A stretch of 33,174 nt of DNA from an uncultured Mycoplasmatota bacterium (GTDB lineage: Bacteria; Bacillota_I; Bacilli_A; RF39; UBA660), in the NCBI GenBank assembly GCA_948472605.1, contig CAOKUH010000002.1, positions 1 to 33,174 of the forward strand, read 5' to 3'. The position numbers and the translations under genes are program-made. This document shows positions 24,230 to 32,617 of the stretch, piece by piece. Numbering within the stretch: the stretch's first letter is position 1; every line of letters starts with the position of its first letter. The notes beneath the pieces are model-generated. The model was not told where the DNA came from. It made no database searches and was given only the letters and a program-made list of their open reading frames with translations.

Positions 24230-24233
24230 ATGA
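24192..24233 (+). CDS. Short upstream reading frame in the rplS leader (uncertain)
   Basis: ATG with AAAAAGGAG 4 bases before it opens 13 codons (MITEDIIFLRKDV) and stops at TGA 24231-24233, two bases before the rplS ATG at 24236. Translation through it would open the 7-bp hairpin and carry ribosomes onto the rplS start. It may equally be a chance frame around a structural purine-rich loop. No homology is recognised. Confidence 0.3.
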   Translation: MITEDIIFLRKDV

Positions 24234-24235
24234 TT

Positions 24236-24598
24236 ATGGCTAATTTAGTCGACAAAATTAATAAAAAGCATATGAAACCAAACATTCCTGAATTCCGTGT
24301 TGGAGATATTGTAAGAGTTGATGTTTGGGTAAAAGAAGGAAAAAAAGAAAGAATACAAGCATTTGAAGGTATTGTAATTGCCCGTAAAGGTTCAGGAGTA
24401 TCTGAAACATTTTCTGTACGTAAAAAATCTGGTAGTATTGGGGTAGTTAGAGTATTTCCAATTAATACTCCAACAATTGATAAAATTACAGTTGTTAAAA
24501 AAGGTATGGTACGTCGTGCTAAACTTAACTTTATTAAAAATATGCGTAAAGAATATAAAGTTAAAGAAAGAAATAGCACAGTTAAAGGAGCAGAATAA
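24236..24598 (+). CDS. rplS: Large ribosomal subunit protein bL19
   Basis: A 120-residue protein with the family's beta-barrel core: KPNIPEFRVGDIVRVDVWV, then ERIQAFEGIVIARKGSG, TFSVRKKSGSIGVVRVFP and the basic C-terminus (RRAKLNFIKNMRKEYKVKER). bL19 lies at the 30S-50S interface. An in-frame ATG lies at 24230, but AAAGGA at 24221-24226 is too close to it and is 9 bases from 24236, so the latter is preferred; the two differ by two residues. The gene has its own promoter and a structured leader. Confidence 0.95.
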   Translation: MANLVDKINKKHMKPNIPEFRVGDIVRVDVWVKEGKKERIQAFEGIVIARKGSGVSETFSVRKKSGSIGVVRVFPINTPTIDKITVVKKGMVRRAKLNFIKNMRKEYKVKERNSTVKGAE

Positions 24599-24617
24599 TC
24601 TGTTTCTTTTTTCTTTT
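24589..24617 (+). terminator. Possible weak terminator after rplS
   Basis: AGCAGA (24589-24594) pairs with TCTGTT (24599-24604), including one G-T pair, around a 4-base loop, and a T-rich stretch follows. It overlaps the rplS stop codon. The stem is short, so read-through to lepB is probable. Confidence 0.4.
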
Positions 24618-24665
24618 ATAAATAATAATAATGTTGTATAATAATAACGAAAGAGGAAATAAAAT

Positions 24666-25166
24666 ATGAAATCAAAAATCATAAAAAACTTAAAAGAGTT
24701 GTTACCTTATATAGTAATACTATTAATAGTTATTTTAATAAGAACCTTTATTGCTACCCCTATAAAAGTGAATGGAAGTTCTATGTATAAAACCTTAGAT
24801 GGCTCAGAATTTATGATTTTAAATAAACTAGCCAAAATTGAGAGATTTGATATCATTGTATTAGATACTAATGATGATGAATTAATAAAAAGAGTATATG
24901 GCTTACCAGGAGAAAAAATAGCTATTGAAAATAATAATATTTATGTAAATGATAAAAAGATAGAAGATATTTATGCAACTGGAGAAACAAGTGATTATGA
25001 ATGCATTACTTTAAAAGACGATGAATACTTTGTCTTAGGAGATAATAGAAAAATATCTTTAGATAGTAGAACGATAGGTCCAATCAAAAAGAATCAAATA
25101 AAGGGAACAACTAATTTTATAATTTATCCTTTTAATCGTTTTGGTATACTGGAAAAAAATAAATAA
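24666..25166 (+). CDS. lepB: Signal peptidase I
   Basis: A 166-residue type I signal peptidase that removes signal peptides on the outer face of the membrane. One membrane anchor at about residues 11-29. The catalytic Ser39 is in VNGSSMYKT and the general-base Lys75 in DELIKRVYGLPGE. Box D and E motifs are YFVLGDNRKISLDSR (about 121-135) and IGPIKKNQIKG. The gene follows rplS by 67 bp; a TATAAT without a good -35 lies at 24637-24642. GAAAGAGGAA precedes the ATG. Length and motif order are normal for Gram-positive SipS-type enzymes. Confidence 0.92.
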   Translation: MKSKIIKNLKELLPYIVILLIVILIRTFIATPIKVNGSSMYKTLDGSEFMILNKLAKIERFDIIVLDTNDDELIKRVYGLPGEKIAIENNNIYVNDKKIEDIYATGETSDYECITLKDDEYFVLGDNRKISLDSRTIGPIKKNQIKGTTNFIIYPFNRFGILEKNK

Positions 25167-25351
25167 AAAGTAGTAATTATGAAAATAAATAAAAAGGGTT
25201 TAAATTAAATAGTTTTAAAATTTTATTCTTGTATTTTTACTTATATGTGAAATTGTTCCATTACTCCCTTTTTATATAAATTAAAATTCTTATTAAGACT
25301 TGTAAAAAGTAAATTAATAAAAATAAAAAATATTTAGGAGAGTTAGGGAAA

Positions 25352-25849
25352 ATGAATGAAAATTATGAAAAAAAATTATATGGACTAAATGATATTTTTA
25401 ATTCTAAAGAAAAATATACAATATCATTTCAACAAAATGGTTATATTTGGGACTATGAAGAATTAATTACTTTATTAGAAGAGGTTAAAAATATAAGTAA
25501 AAGTGATAAGGAATATTGTTTAGGAACATTATTTGTTGTTAAAAATAATGATGGCTACGAAGTTATTGAAGGTCATCAAAGATTTATAAATATTTATATA
25601 TTATTAAATTGTTTAGGGATAAATACTAATAGTATTTTAAAATTTACTTATTGTGAAAAGTCTAATTATACTTTAAATAATATAAAAAGTATAATATCTA
25701 GTATGGAATTAAATGATGATACTGATGAAAACATTTTAAGTACGATAAAAATTTTTAATCAAGAGATAGTTAAAAAAGATTTTAATAAAGAAGAATTCAA
25801 GAAAAAATTAGAAAAAACAGTTGTTTGTTTAGTTTTAGTATCTGCTTAG
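25352..25849 (+). CDS. DUF262 (GmrSD N-terminal type) protein, truncated
   Basis: A 165-residue protein matching only the N-terminal part of DUF262 proteins, the ParB-like nucleotide-binding module of GmrSD-type modification-dependent restriction systems. Visible motifs: YTISFQQNGYIWDYEELITLL (for the FQR-Y-W-x4-I-x2-LL pattern), YCLGTLFVV and EVIEGHQRFINIYILL, in place of the usual VIDGQQR-T. The usual Asp is Glu and the first Gln is His in that motif. Complete members have 300-600 residues, so this ends after the first half-domain, with no DUF1524 HNH nuclease part. It has AGGAGAG upstream and an intact frame. A relic is more likely than a working nuclease. Its neighbours lepB and lepA are housekeeping genes, which points to insertion followed by decay. 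Confidence 0.6.
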   Translation: MNENYEKKLYGLNDIFNSKEKYTISFQQNGYIWDYEELITLLEEVKNISKSDKEYCLGTLFVVKNNDGYEVIEGHQRFINIYILLNCLGINTNSILKFTYCEKSNYTLNNIKSIISSMELNDDTDENILSTIKIFNQEIVKKDFNKEEFKKKLEKTVVCLVLVSA

Positions 25850-25901
25850 TTTTTCTTTTCTTTTTCTTGAAAATAAGTATAATATAGGATAGTGATGATT
25901 T

Positions 25902-27698
25902 ATGAAACCAGAAAAAATTCGAAATTTTTCCATTATTGCTCATATTGATCATGGAAAGAGTACCCTTGCTGATCGAATCTTAGAAATAACTGGAGCTGTC
26001 GAAAAAAGAGAAATGGTTAGTCAAGTTTTAGATAATATGGATTTAGAACGTGAAAGAGGTATAACTATTAAGTTAAATGCGGTACACTTAAATTATAAAT
26101 ATAATAATGAAGAATATATTTTAAATTTAATAGATACTCCAGGTCATGTCGATTTTTCTTATGAAGTTTCTAGAAGTCTTGCGGCTTGTGAAGGAGCTAT
26201 TTTAGTTGTTGATGCTGCCCAAGGTATAGAAGCCCAAACTCTTGCTAATTTATACTTAGCTTTAGAACAAGATTTGACTATAATTCCAGTAATTAATAAA
26301 ATTGATTTACCAAATGCTGATGTTACGAGAGTAAAAGAAGAATTAAAAAATGTTTTAGGTTTTAAAGAAGAGGATATACTTTTATGTAGTGGTAAAACTG
26401 GTGTAGGTGTAAAAGAACTAATAGAAGCGATAATAACTCGTATTAAACCACCAGAGAATAATTTAAATAAACCATTACGAGCTTTAATATTTGATTCATA
26501 TTTTGATCCTTATAAAGGGGTTGTTGCTCTTGTAAAAGTTGTAGATGGAAAATTAACCAATAAAGATACGATTTTAATGATGGCAAATAATAGCAGTTTT
26601 GAAATTACGGAGATAGGTGTTCATACTCCGAAAGAAAAAAAGTTAAATTCCTTAGAAAGCGGCGAAGTAGGATATATATGCGCTAGTATAAAAGATATTA
26701 CAAGTGTGGAAGTTGGAGATACTATAACCTTGTTTAATAATAAAGCAACAAAAGAATTAGCAGGATATAAAAAGATGAAACCAATGGTTTATTCTGGGTT
26801 GTTTCCAGTTGAACCTAATCAATATGAAAGTCTAAAAGAAGCAATTGAAAAATTAAAACTAAATGATGCAGCGTTAACTTTTGAACCTGAGACTTCAGAG
26901 GCTTTAGGATTTGGCTTTAGAACAGGTTTTTTAGGTCTTTTACATATGGATATAATAATAACTCGATTAGAAAGAGAATTTAATATACCGGTAATTGCGA
27001 CAAGTCCAAGTGTAGTATATAAGGTAACTAAAACTAGTGGTGAAGTAGAGAATATTGATTCACCAACTAATATGCCAAATTCTACTAATATTAAAATGAT
27101 TGAAGAGCCTTATATATATACTAACATAATAGTTCCAAGTGAATATATTGGACCAATTATGGAATTATGTCAAAATAAACGAGGAATATATAAATCTTTA
27201 GAATATATTGATGAAGAAAGGGTTAATATTCACTATGAAATTCCTTTATCAGAAATCGCTTATGATTTTTTTGATAAATTAAAAAGTACAACTAGAGGGT
27301 ATGCTTCGTTTGATTATGAATTATGTGGATATAAAGCCTCTAATTTAGTTAAAATGGATATTTTATTAAATGGCGAAATTGTTGATGCATTATCAGTCAT
27401 TGTTCATAAAGATTTTGCTTATAATAGAGGACAGGCTATTACTTTAAAATTAAAAAACATTATTCCTCGTCAGATGTTTCAAATACCTATTCAAGCTAGT
27501 ATTGGATCTAAAGTAATTGCCAGAGAAAATATAAGTGCTATGAAGAAAAATGTTTTAGCTAAATGTTATGGTGGAGATGTTTCAAGAAAAAGAAAACTTT
27601 TAGAAAAACAAAAAGAAGGAAAGAAAAAAATGAAAATGCTAGGAAGTGTTGAAGTACCAAAAGAAGCATTCTTAAGTATTTTAAAAGAAGAGGGGTAG
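25902..27698 (+). CDS. lepA: Elongation factor 4 (back-translocase GTPase)
   Basis: A 598-residue translational GTPase that binds stalled or mis-translocated ribosomes. G-domain motifs: AHIDHGKSTLADRI (G1, residues 13-26), RGITI (G2), DTPGHVDFSYE (G3), NKIDLP (G4) and CSGKTGVGV (G5). Domain II, the EF-G-like domains III and V, and the LepA-specific C-terminal domain (KDFAYNRGQAITLKLKN, KCYGGDVSRKRKLLEKQKEGK) follow. The length matches the family. In many Bacillota lepA is next to spoIIP and hemW; here hemW lies about 4 kb downstream with an unknown gene family in between. Its ribosome site is weak (GATAGTGATG). Confidence 0.96.
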   Translation: MKPEKIRNFSIIAHIDHGKSTLADRILEITGAVEKREMVSQVLDNMDLERERGITIKLNAVHLNYKYNNEEYILNLIDTPGHVDFSYEVSRSLAACEGAILVVDAAQGIEAQTLANLYLALEQDLTIIPVINKIDLPNADVTRVKEELKNVLGFKEEDILLCSGKTGVGVKELIEAIITRIKPPENNLNKPLRALIFDSYFDPYKGVVALVKVVDGKLTNKDTILMMANNSSFEITEIGVHTPKEKKLNSLESGEVGYICASIKDITSVEVGDTITLFNNKATKELAGYKKMKPMVYSGLFPVEPNQYESLKEAIEKLKLNDAALTFEPETSEALGFGFRTGFLGLLHMDIIITRLEREFNIPVIATSPSVVYKVTKTSGEVENIDSPTNMPNSTNIKMIEEPYIYTNIIVPSEYIGPIMELCQNKRGIYKSLEYIDEERVNIHYEIPLSEIAYDFFDKLKSTTRGYASFDYELCGYKASNLVKMDILLNGEIVDALSVIVHKDFAYNRGQAITLKLKNIIPRQMFQIPIQASIGSKVIARENISAMKKNVLAKCYGGDVSRKRKLLEKQKEGKKKMKMLGSVEVPKEAFLSILKEEG

Positions 27699-27704
27699 GC
27701 TTAT

Positions 27705-28751
27705 ATGAAGTTTACTATTGATGACATTGAAAAATTTATATTTTCTGGAGAAAGCAAAAAAGACATTGCTACTAAGCATAATATATCATTATATTGGATT
27801 GAAAAATTAATAAACGATTTAAAAATTATAGATGTTGAACGTTATAATAGCCTAATAGCTAAATTACAAGAAAATGTTAAATTAAGAAGAGCAGAAATTA
27901 TAAAAGAAGAAAATAAGAAATTAAATAGTATCTTTAAAAATAATTCTGTTAATAAATATGCTAAAATGTTAGCAAATGGTGGTATTTCATTTTTAGAAGC
28001 GGCAAGACAATCAAATTATACAATATTATCTTTTATAAAATATTTAAATGAAGTAAAAAATGAAGAATATGCGAATAAATTACAACAAGTTTTAAAAGAC
28101 TTTAATTTAGATTTTAGAAATGAATCAAAACCATTAAAAAGTTTATTAGATTATTCTTTACAAATTCGAGAAGAAATAGTTTTAGTTGCTCTTACTTATA
28201 GAGTATCTTTAAAAACATTAGCTAAATTATTTCATACAACATACAAAGACATTATTAACTTATTTATATCGTTCGATAAACTTGAAGATAGTTTAGGATA
28301 TTTAGTTTTAGAAACTTTAAATGAAGATAGCACTACCGAAAAAGTAGCTTTACATTATGCCACAAAATATTTTCAAGAAAGAAAAGATTTAGTTTTAAAA
28401 AAATTGCCATTAAATGATTTATATGCAAAAATTTATGATTTTAGAGTGTTTGCAACAATTGGTAAACATGCGAGTGAGTTAACAGAGGAAGAAAGAGATT
28501 TAATAGCAAGATATCCTGTAAAATATTATGTTCCTATAGAAGCTTTTGCTATAGACTTAAAAAGAGATCAAGATTTAATTATAAATTGTATGGAAAGTTT
28601 AGCCAAAAGAAATCCTATTTTTGAAGATAAAGTTACGAGTTATAAATTGATAAACCAAAGTATGTCTAATTCCTATATAATTAATACCGAAATACCTTTT
28701 TATAATCGGACAAAACCCGATATTGATATCGCTTCAAGTATAAAAAAATAA
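27705..28751 (+). CDS. Family member A of a lepA-linked multi-helix protein family
   Basis: A 348-residue soluble protein of unknown family, paralogous to the next genes. Helix-turn-helix-like segments recur: TIDDIEKFIFSGESKKDIA (about 3-22), MLANGGISFLEAARQSNY (about 88-105) and EIVLVALTYRVSLKTLAKLF (about 155-175). Two further conserved stretches are shared with its paralogs: LVLETLNED (about 203) and LIARYPVKYYVPIEAF (about 267-282). A final motif is CMESLAKRNPIFEDK. The pattern recalls arrays of HTH units, so DNA or RNA binding is possible but unproven. It starts 7 bp after lepA with GAGGGGTAGG upstream and is therefore co-transcribed with lepA. Confidence 0.62.
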   Translation: MKFTIDDIEKFIFSGESKKDIATKHNISLYWIEKLINDLKIIDVERYNSLIAKLQENVKLRRAEIIKEENKKLNSIFKNNSVNKYAKMLANGGISFLEAARQSNYTILSFIKYLNEVKNEEYANKLQQVLKDFNLDFRNESKPLKSLLDYSLQIREEIVLVALTYRVSLKTLAKLFHTTYKDIINLFISFDKLEDSLGYLVLETLNEDSTTEKVALHYATKYFQERKDLVLKKLPLNDLYAKIYDFRVFATIGKHASELTEEERDLIARYPVKYYVPIEAFAIDLKRDQDLIINCMESLAKRNPIFEDKVTSYKLINQSMSNSYIINTEIPFYNRTKPDIDIASSIKK

Positions 28752-28893
28752 AAGATATAAAATTGAATTAGATATTAAATTTATGGAAAATGAAACCCAA
28801 TAAAAACATCTTTTTTTTGCTAATTGGTTTATTTAAATAAGATTACAGATGAATAGGCTAGTATAAACGCCTAGTTAAAAGGAGTAAAAAAAT

Positions 28894-29421
28894 ATGGAAG
28901 AGTTAAGTATAGATTATATTGAAAATTTAGTATTTGAAGGTAAACTTATAAAAGAAATAGTCTCTATTAGTAATAAAACAGAAAGTGTTATTAAAAGAAT
29001 AATTGATGGTTTAATTAATACAGAAAGTGGATATTATGATGTGGCTCGTTATAAAAGACTAAAGAAAAAAATAAATGAAAATAAATATAAATATAGACAA
29101 TTTAAAAAAGTAGTCGCTAATGATAATGCACATATAAAAAATCTTCCAATTAATAAGTTTGTTTTAGAATTTGCTTATGGAGAAATATCTTTTTTAGAAG
29201 CAGCAACAAGTTCTTCTACTGGACCATTATTTTTTGTTAAATATTTAAATAATATATCTGATGAAGAAATAAGAAATAGAGTCTTACCAATTTTAGAAGA
29301 ATTAGGTCTTTTGCCTGATAAAACAAAAGCTAGTTTTTTACTTTCATTGCCTATTAAAGTTCAAAAAGAAATCATTTTGATGGGCTCTAACTTATCGTGT
29401 ATCTTTAAAATCACTTGCTAA
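28894..29421 (+). CDS. Family member B, N-terminal half (gene split by a +1 frameshift)
   Basis: 175 residues that align with the first half of the neighbouring family members: SIDYIENLVFEGKLIKEI at the start, FAYGEISFLEAATSS in the middle and KVQKEIILM near the end. After that the frame runs into CIFKITC and stops. Removing one G from GGG at 29382-29384 restores the conserved ALTYRVSLKSLAK segment in the next frame, continuing to 30016 as one 373-residue protein. So this is half of a broken (or mis-sequenced) gene. AAAAGGAG precedes the ATG. The 142-bp gap upstream contains no clear terminator. Confidence 0.6.
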   Translation: MEELSIDYIENLVFEGKLIKEIVSISNKTESVIKRIIDGLINTESGYYDVARYKRLKKKINENKYKYRQFKKVVANDNAHIKNLPINKFVLEFAYGEISFLEAATSSSTGPLFFVKYLNNISDEEIRNRVLPILEELGLLPDKTKASFLLSLPIKVQKEIILMGSNLSCIFKITC

Positions 29422-29446
29422 AATACTTAACACTATCGTTATAGAT

Positions 29447-30016
29447 GTGTTAGATCTTTTTCTATCTTTTAATGATTTACAATTAGGACTTGATAATTTA
29501 TTTTTAGAAACATTTGATGAAGATGAAATTTCTTCTAAATTAGCCTATTATAAAGCATTATCTTATTGGAAAGAACGTAATAGAATTTTAAGAAGTATTA
29601 ATGAAATGAAAATAGAGCTTAATTCAGATAAAAATATAAGCGATAATAAAGATAAGATAAGCGAAATTGCAGATAATTTAGAAAGTTTAAAATTGGAAAG
29701 AAAGCAATTATATAGTGCAATTGACGATACACCTTTAAAAGCATCTATAGGTAAAAATGTCATTTTTTTAACTCAAGAAGAAAAAGATTTGATAGCTAGA
29801 TATCCTCTTAAATATTATATATCTCTAAATAGATGTTATGATGAACTAAAAAGAGGAAGACCATTAATTATGAGTTGTATAGAGGACTTAGCAAAACGAG
29901 ATGTAATATTTAATGAAAAGATAGAAAAATATTTGGAAAAATATCAAGAATATAGATATAGTGCCATTTTTAAAACAAGTCTAGGAGGAGAGCTTAATGG
30001 ACGAAAAACTCATTGA
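29447..30016 (+). CDS. Family member B, C-terminal half (gene split by a +1 frameshift)
   Basis: 189 residues read in the shifted frame that continue member B: LFLSFNDLQLGLDNLFLET (the paralog LVLETLNED region), a Lys/Glu-rich coiled stretch with KLERKQLYSAIDD, then LIARYPLKYYISLNRCYDE and CIEDLAKRDVIFNEK. There is no proper ribosome site at its ATG, as expected for the second part of one gene. True coding sequence begins upstream in this frame, from about 29385. The end overlaps the start of member C by 20 bp. Confidence 0.58.
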   Translation: MLDLFLSFNDLQLGLDNLFLETFDEDEISSKLAYYKALSYWKERNRILRSINEMKIELNSDKNISDNKDKISEIADNLESLKLERKQLYSAIDDTPLKASIGKNVIFLTQEEKDLIARYPLKYYISLNRCYDELKRGRPLIMSCIEDLAKRDVIFNEKIEKYLEKYQEYRYSAIFKTSLGGELNGRKTH

Positions 30017-31289
30017 TTATATTGAACAATCTATAATGGATGGGAAACATATAAATTCTATAAGTAATGATTTAGAACTAAATAGATATTATATTTATAA
30101 AGAAATAAAAGCTTTAGATAAGCCAGAAACAATTGATAGATATAATAAAATAAAAGACCAGATTAAAATTAATAGCAGAAAAGGAAGAAATCCAATTATT
30201 GCTCCTGAAGAATATGGAAATTATATTGATGATATTGAACGTTGCATTTTTGAGGGGCATTTATATAAAGAAACTGCAAAATTAATTAATATTTCTCGAA
30301 ATTATGTTAATTTAATAATTGAAGATTTAAATAATTCAAATTCAAGTATATATGATGAAGAGCGTTATAAAGCTATAAAAGAACAACACAATAAGTTAAT
30401 GGCTTTAAAGTTCGCTGAAGGTGGAAAAAGAGGTAAAAATAATTATCTTAAAAAGGCAGTCGTTTTACCTTATGAAAAATATATTGACTTAATAGTTTCA
30501 GGTAAAATGTCTATTCTAGAAGCAGTTAAATTATCCAATGCTAAAACTTTAGACTTAATTATTTATTTAATTAATATCAAAGATTCAGAAATCCAAGAAA
30601 AATTGTATCCTATACTAAATGAATTTGATGTCTTTTTAAATTTTAATAACGGAAAAAATAAACCTTTAAAAAATAAATCACTAAAAGTTCGTCAAGAAAT
30701 TATTTTAGTAGCGTTAACATATCGCGTTTCTTTTAAATCTCTTGCTAAAATGTTTCGGACAAGTGTTTTAGATATTATAGAAAGTTTTAGAAATTGTGGA
30801 TATTATATCTATAGTTTAGATAAACTATTTTTAGAAACTTTACATGAGGATGAAAATTATGAAAAATTGGCTTTTGCTAATGCTGTAAAATATTTTAATG
30901 AAAGAAAGAGGCTTTTAGAACTAATAGAATATTATAAAATACAAAAAGACCAAGAAAAAGTTAAAGAATTAAGAATGGAACTTAAAAATTTACGAGAGTT
31001 AGTTGACGACACTATAGTAGAAAGAACAATTTATAAAAATGTTAATGATTTAAGTAATGTAGAAAAAGATCTTATTGCTAAATATCCACTTAAATATTTT
31101 GTATCTTTAAAAGAAGCAGGAAGAATATTAAAAAGAGATTATTTATTAATAGCCAAATATATTGAAGATTTATCTGAAAGAAATATTATATTTAAGGAAA
31201 AGATGCAAATTCATGATGCAAAATTTCAGGAATTACATGCAAATTATCGTTATCCAACCCATTTTGATAATAATAGTCCCAAAAGATAA
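29997..31289 (+). CDS. Family member C of the lepA-linked multi-helix family
   Basis: A 430-residue paralog of the two preceding genes. It has an extra N-terminal HTH-like unit: LIDYIEQSIMDGKHINSIS (about 5-23) and again YIDDIERCIFEGHLYKETA (about 75-93), then the shared core with MSILEAVKLSNAKTLDL, EIILVALTYRVSFKSLAKMF (about 234-253), LFLETLHED, LIAKYPLKYFVSLKEA and YIEDLSERNIIFKEK. The start overlaps member B by 20 bp, with GGAGGAGAG upstream, so translation is coupled. The three proteins differ in length (348, about 373, 430) but keep motif order. No functional annotation is possible from the sequence alone. Confidence 0.62.
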   Translation: MDEKLIDYIEQSIMDGKHINSISNDLELNRYYIYKEIKALDKPETIDRYNKIKDQIKINSRKGRNPIIAPEEYGNYIDDIERCIFEGHLYKETAKLINISRNYVNLIIEDLNNSNSSIYDEERYKAIKEQHNKLMALKFAEGGKRGKNNYLKKAVVLPYEKYIDLIVSGKMSILEAVKLSNAKTLDLIIYLINIKDSEIQEKLYPILNEFDVFLNFNNGKNKPLKNKSLKVRQEIILVALTYRVSFKSLAKMFRTSVLDIIESFRNCGYYIYSLDKLFLETLHEDENYEKLAFANAVKYFNERKRLLELIEYYKIQKDQEKVKELRMELKNLRELVDDTIVERTIYKNVNDLSNVEKDLIAKYPLKYFVSLKEAGRILKRDYLLIAKYIEDLSERNIIFKEKMQIHDAKFQELHANYRYPTHFDNNSPKR

Positions 31290-31299
31290 GGAATAAATT

Positions 31300-31515
31300 A
31301 TGAATAAAGAAGAGTTAATTATAATGTTAATAGAAGCTTTAGGAAATGCTAAAACTATTGATGATGTTAAAGCAGTATTTTTTATGATGCTTGAACAAAA
31401 ATTAAGTGCAGATGATATGATTGTGATTTTAAAAGATATGAAACTTCGAGCAGATATTTTAGAAAGAATAAATGAATCTGAGGGGATTGTAAGAAAAAAG
31501 CAGGTGAAAATATAA
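31300..31515 (+). CDS. 71-residue acidic helical protein, unknown
   Basis: A short, helical protein (MNKEELIIMLIEALGNAKT, then a middle MMLEQKLSADDMIVIL) without membrane segments. No family is recognised. It has AAGGAATAA upstream of its ATG, follows the family-C gene by 10 bp and overlaps hemW by one base (TAATG), so it is coupled to hemW translation. It may be a small partner of either neighbour. Confidence 0.6.
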   Translation: MNKEELIIMLIEALGNAKTIDDVKAVFFMMLEQKLSADDMIVILKDMKLRADILERINESEGIVRKKQVKI

Positions 31516-32606
31516 TGCAAGATAGTAAAGGTTTATATATTCATATTCCATTTTGTAAAACAATTTGTTCTTATTGTGATTTTTGTAAAGTTTTTTATAA
31601 TGATGATTGGGCATTTAATTATTTAAATGCTTTAACAAAAGAGATTTTAGATAATTATCGTAATGAAGAAATTGAAACAATTTATATTGGTGGTGGAACT
31701 CCTTCAAGTTTATCTTCTAAACATTTAATTAGATTATTTAAAATGTTAAAGTATTTTAATATTAAAAATTTAAAAGAATTTACTTTTGAATGTAACTTAA
31801 ATGATATTAATTCTGAGCTTTTAGAAATATTAAAAAGTGCGGGAGTAACAAGATTAAGTATAGGAATAGAATCTTTTAATTTAGATAAATTGAAACTAAT
31901 GAATAGAAATCACACTTTTATAGATGCTAAGGTAAGAATGAAATTATGTCGTGATTATGGATTTAACAATATAAATATAGATTTCATATATGGCTTTTCT
32001 ATAGATACTATAAAATCTGTTAAAGAAGATCTAAAAAAGATAATTAGTTTGAATCCTGAGCATATTAGTACTTATAGTTTGTTATTAGAAAAAAATACAT
32101 TACTATATTTAGAAAACCAAACCAGATTAAATGAAGATGAAGATGCAAAATTATACGAAATGATTTGCAAAATACTTAAGAAAAATAATTATATCCATTA
32201 TGAAGTAAGTAATTTTGCCAAAAAAGGGTATGAATCTAAACATAATTTACTTTACTGGTGTAATAGAGAATATTATGGGTTTGGTCTTTCTGCTTCTGGC
32301 TATATTGATAAAATAAGATATACTAATACTTTATCTTTAACTAATTATTTAAAAGGTATTTATTCTTTGGAAAAAGATTTATTAACGACTAAAGATATAA
32401 TGGATAATCATTTAATGTTAGGATTTAGATTAACTAATGGTTTTAATATAGAAGAATTTGAGAAAATCTACAATGTTAAGTTAGAAGATGAGTATCCTAT
32501 TAAACCCTTATTAAAAAATGGAGATTTAATACAAAAAAAAGGCAATATTTTTATAAATCCGGATAAACTATATATTATGAATGAGATTTTACTTAAAATG
32601 ATATAG
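31515..32606 (+). CDS. hemW: Radical SAM heme chaperone HemW
   Basis: A 363-residue radical S-adenosylmethionine protein, the HemW/YggW type that binds and hands over heme rather than acting as a coproporphyrinogen dehydrogenase. The [4Fe-4S] motif is C14-x3-C18-x2-C21 in YIHIPFCKTICSYCDF, then IYIGGGTPSSL (about 56-66), the SIGIESFNLDKLKLMNR region (about 119-135) and HEVSN-like HYEVSNFAKKGYESKHNLLYW (about 228-249). HemW lacks the extra Cys of true HemN, which agrees with CSYCDF here. The start overlaps the preceding 71-residue gene by one base, with CAGGTGAAAA upstream. No other heme genes are present. Proximity to lepA agrees with the lepA-hemW order of Bacillota. Confidence 0.93.
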   Translation: MQDSKGLYIHIPFCKTICSYCDFCKVFYNDDWAFNYLNALTKEILDNYRNEEIETIYIGGGTPSSLSSKHLIRLFKMLKYFNIKNLKEFTFECNLNDINSELLEILKSAGVTRLSIGIESFNLDKLKLMNRNHTFIDAKVRMKLCRDYGFNNINIDFIYGFSIDTIKSVKEDLKKIISLNPEHISTYSLLLEKNTLLYLENQTRLNEDEDAKLYEMICKILKKNNYIHYEVSNFAKKGYESKHNLLYWCNREYYGFGLSASGYIDKIRYTNTLSLTNYLKGIYSLEKDLLTTKDIMDNHLMLGFRLTNGFNIEEFEKIYNVKLEDEYPIKPLLKNGDLIQKKGNIFINPDKLYIMNEILLKMI

Positions 32607-32617
32607 AGGTGAAAGAT

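Noticed and set aside
24196..24579. Minus-strand reading frame opposite rplS
   Set aside because: It is a shadow of the highly conserved rplS sequence and overlaps its leader, without a promoter of its own.
25189..25275. Insertion-sequence ends around 25189-25275
   Set aside because: The inverted pair is only 10 bp, 67 bp apart, made mostly of A and T, and there is no transposase or target duplication.
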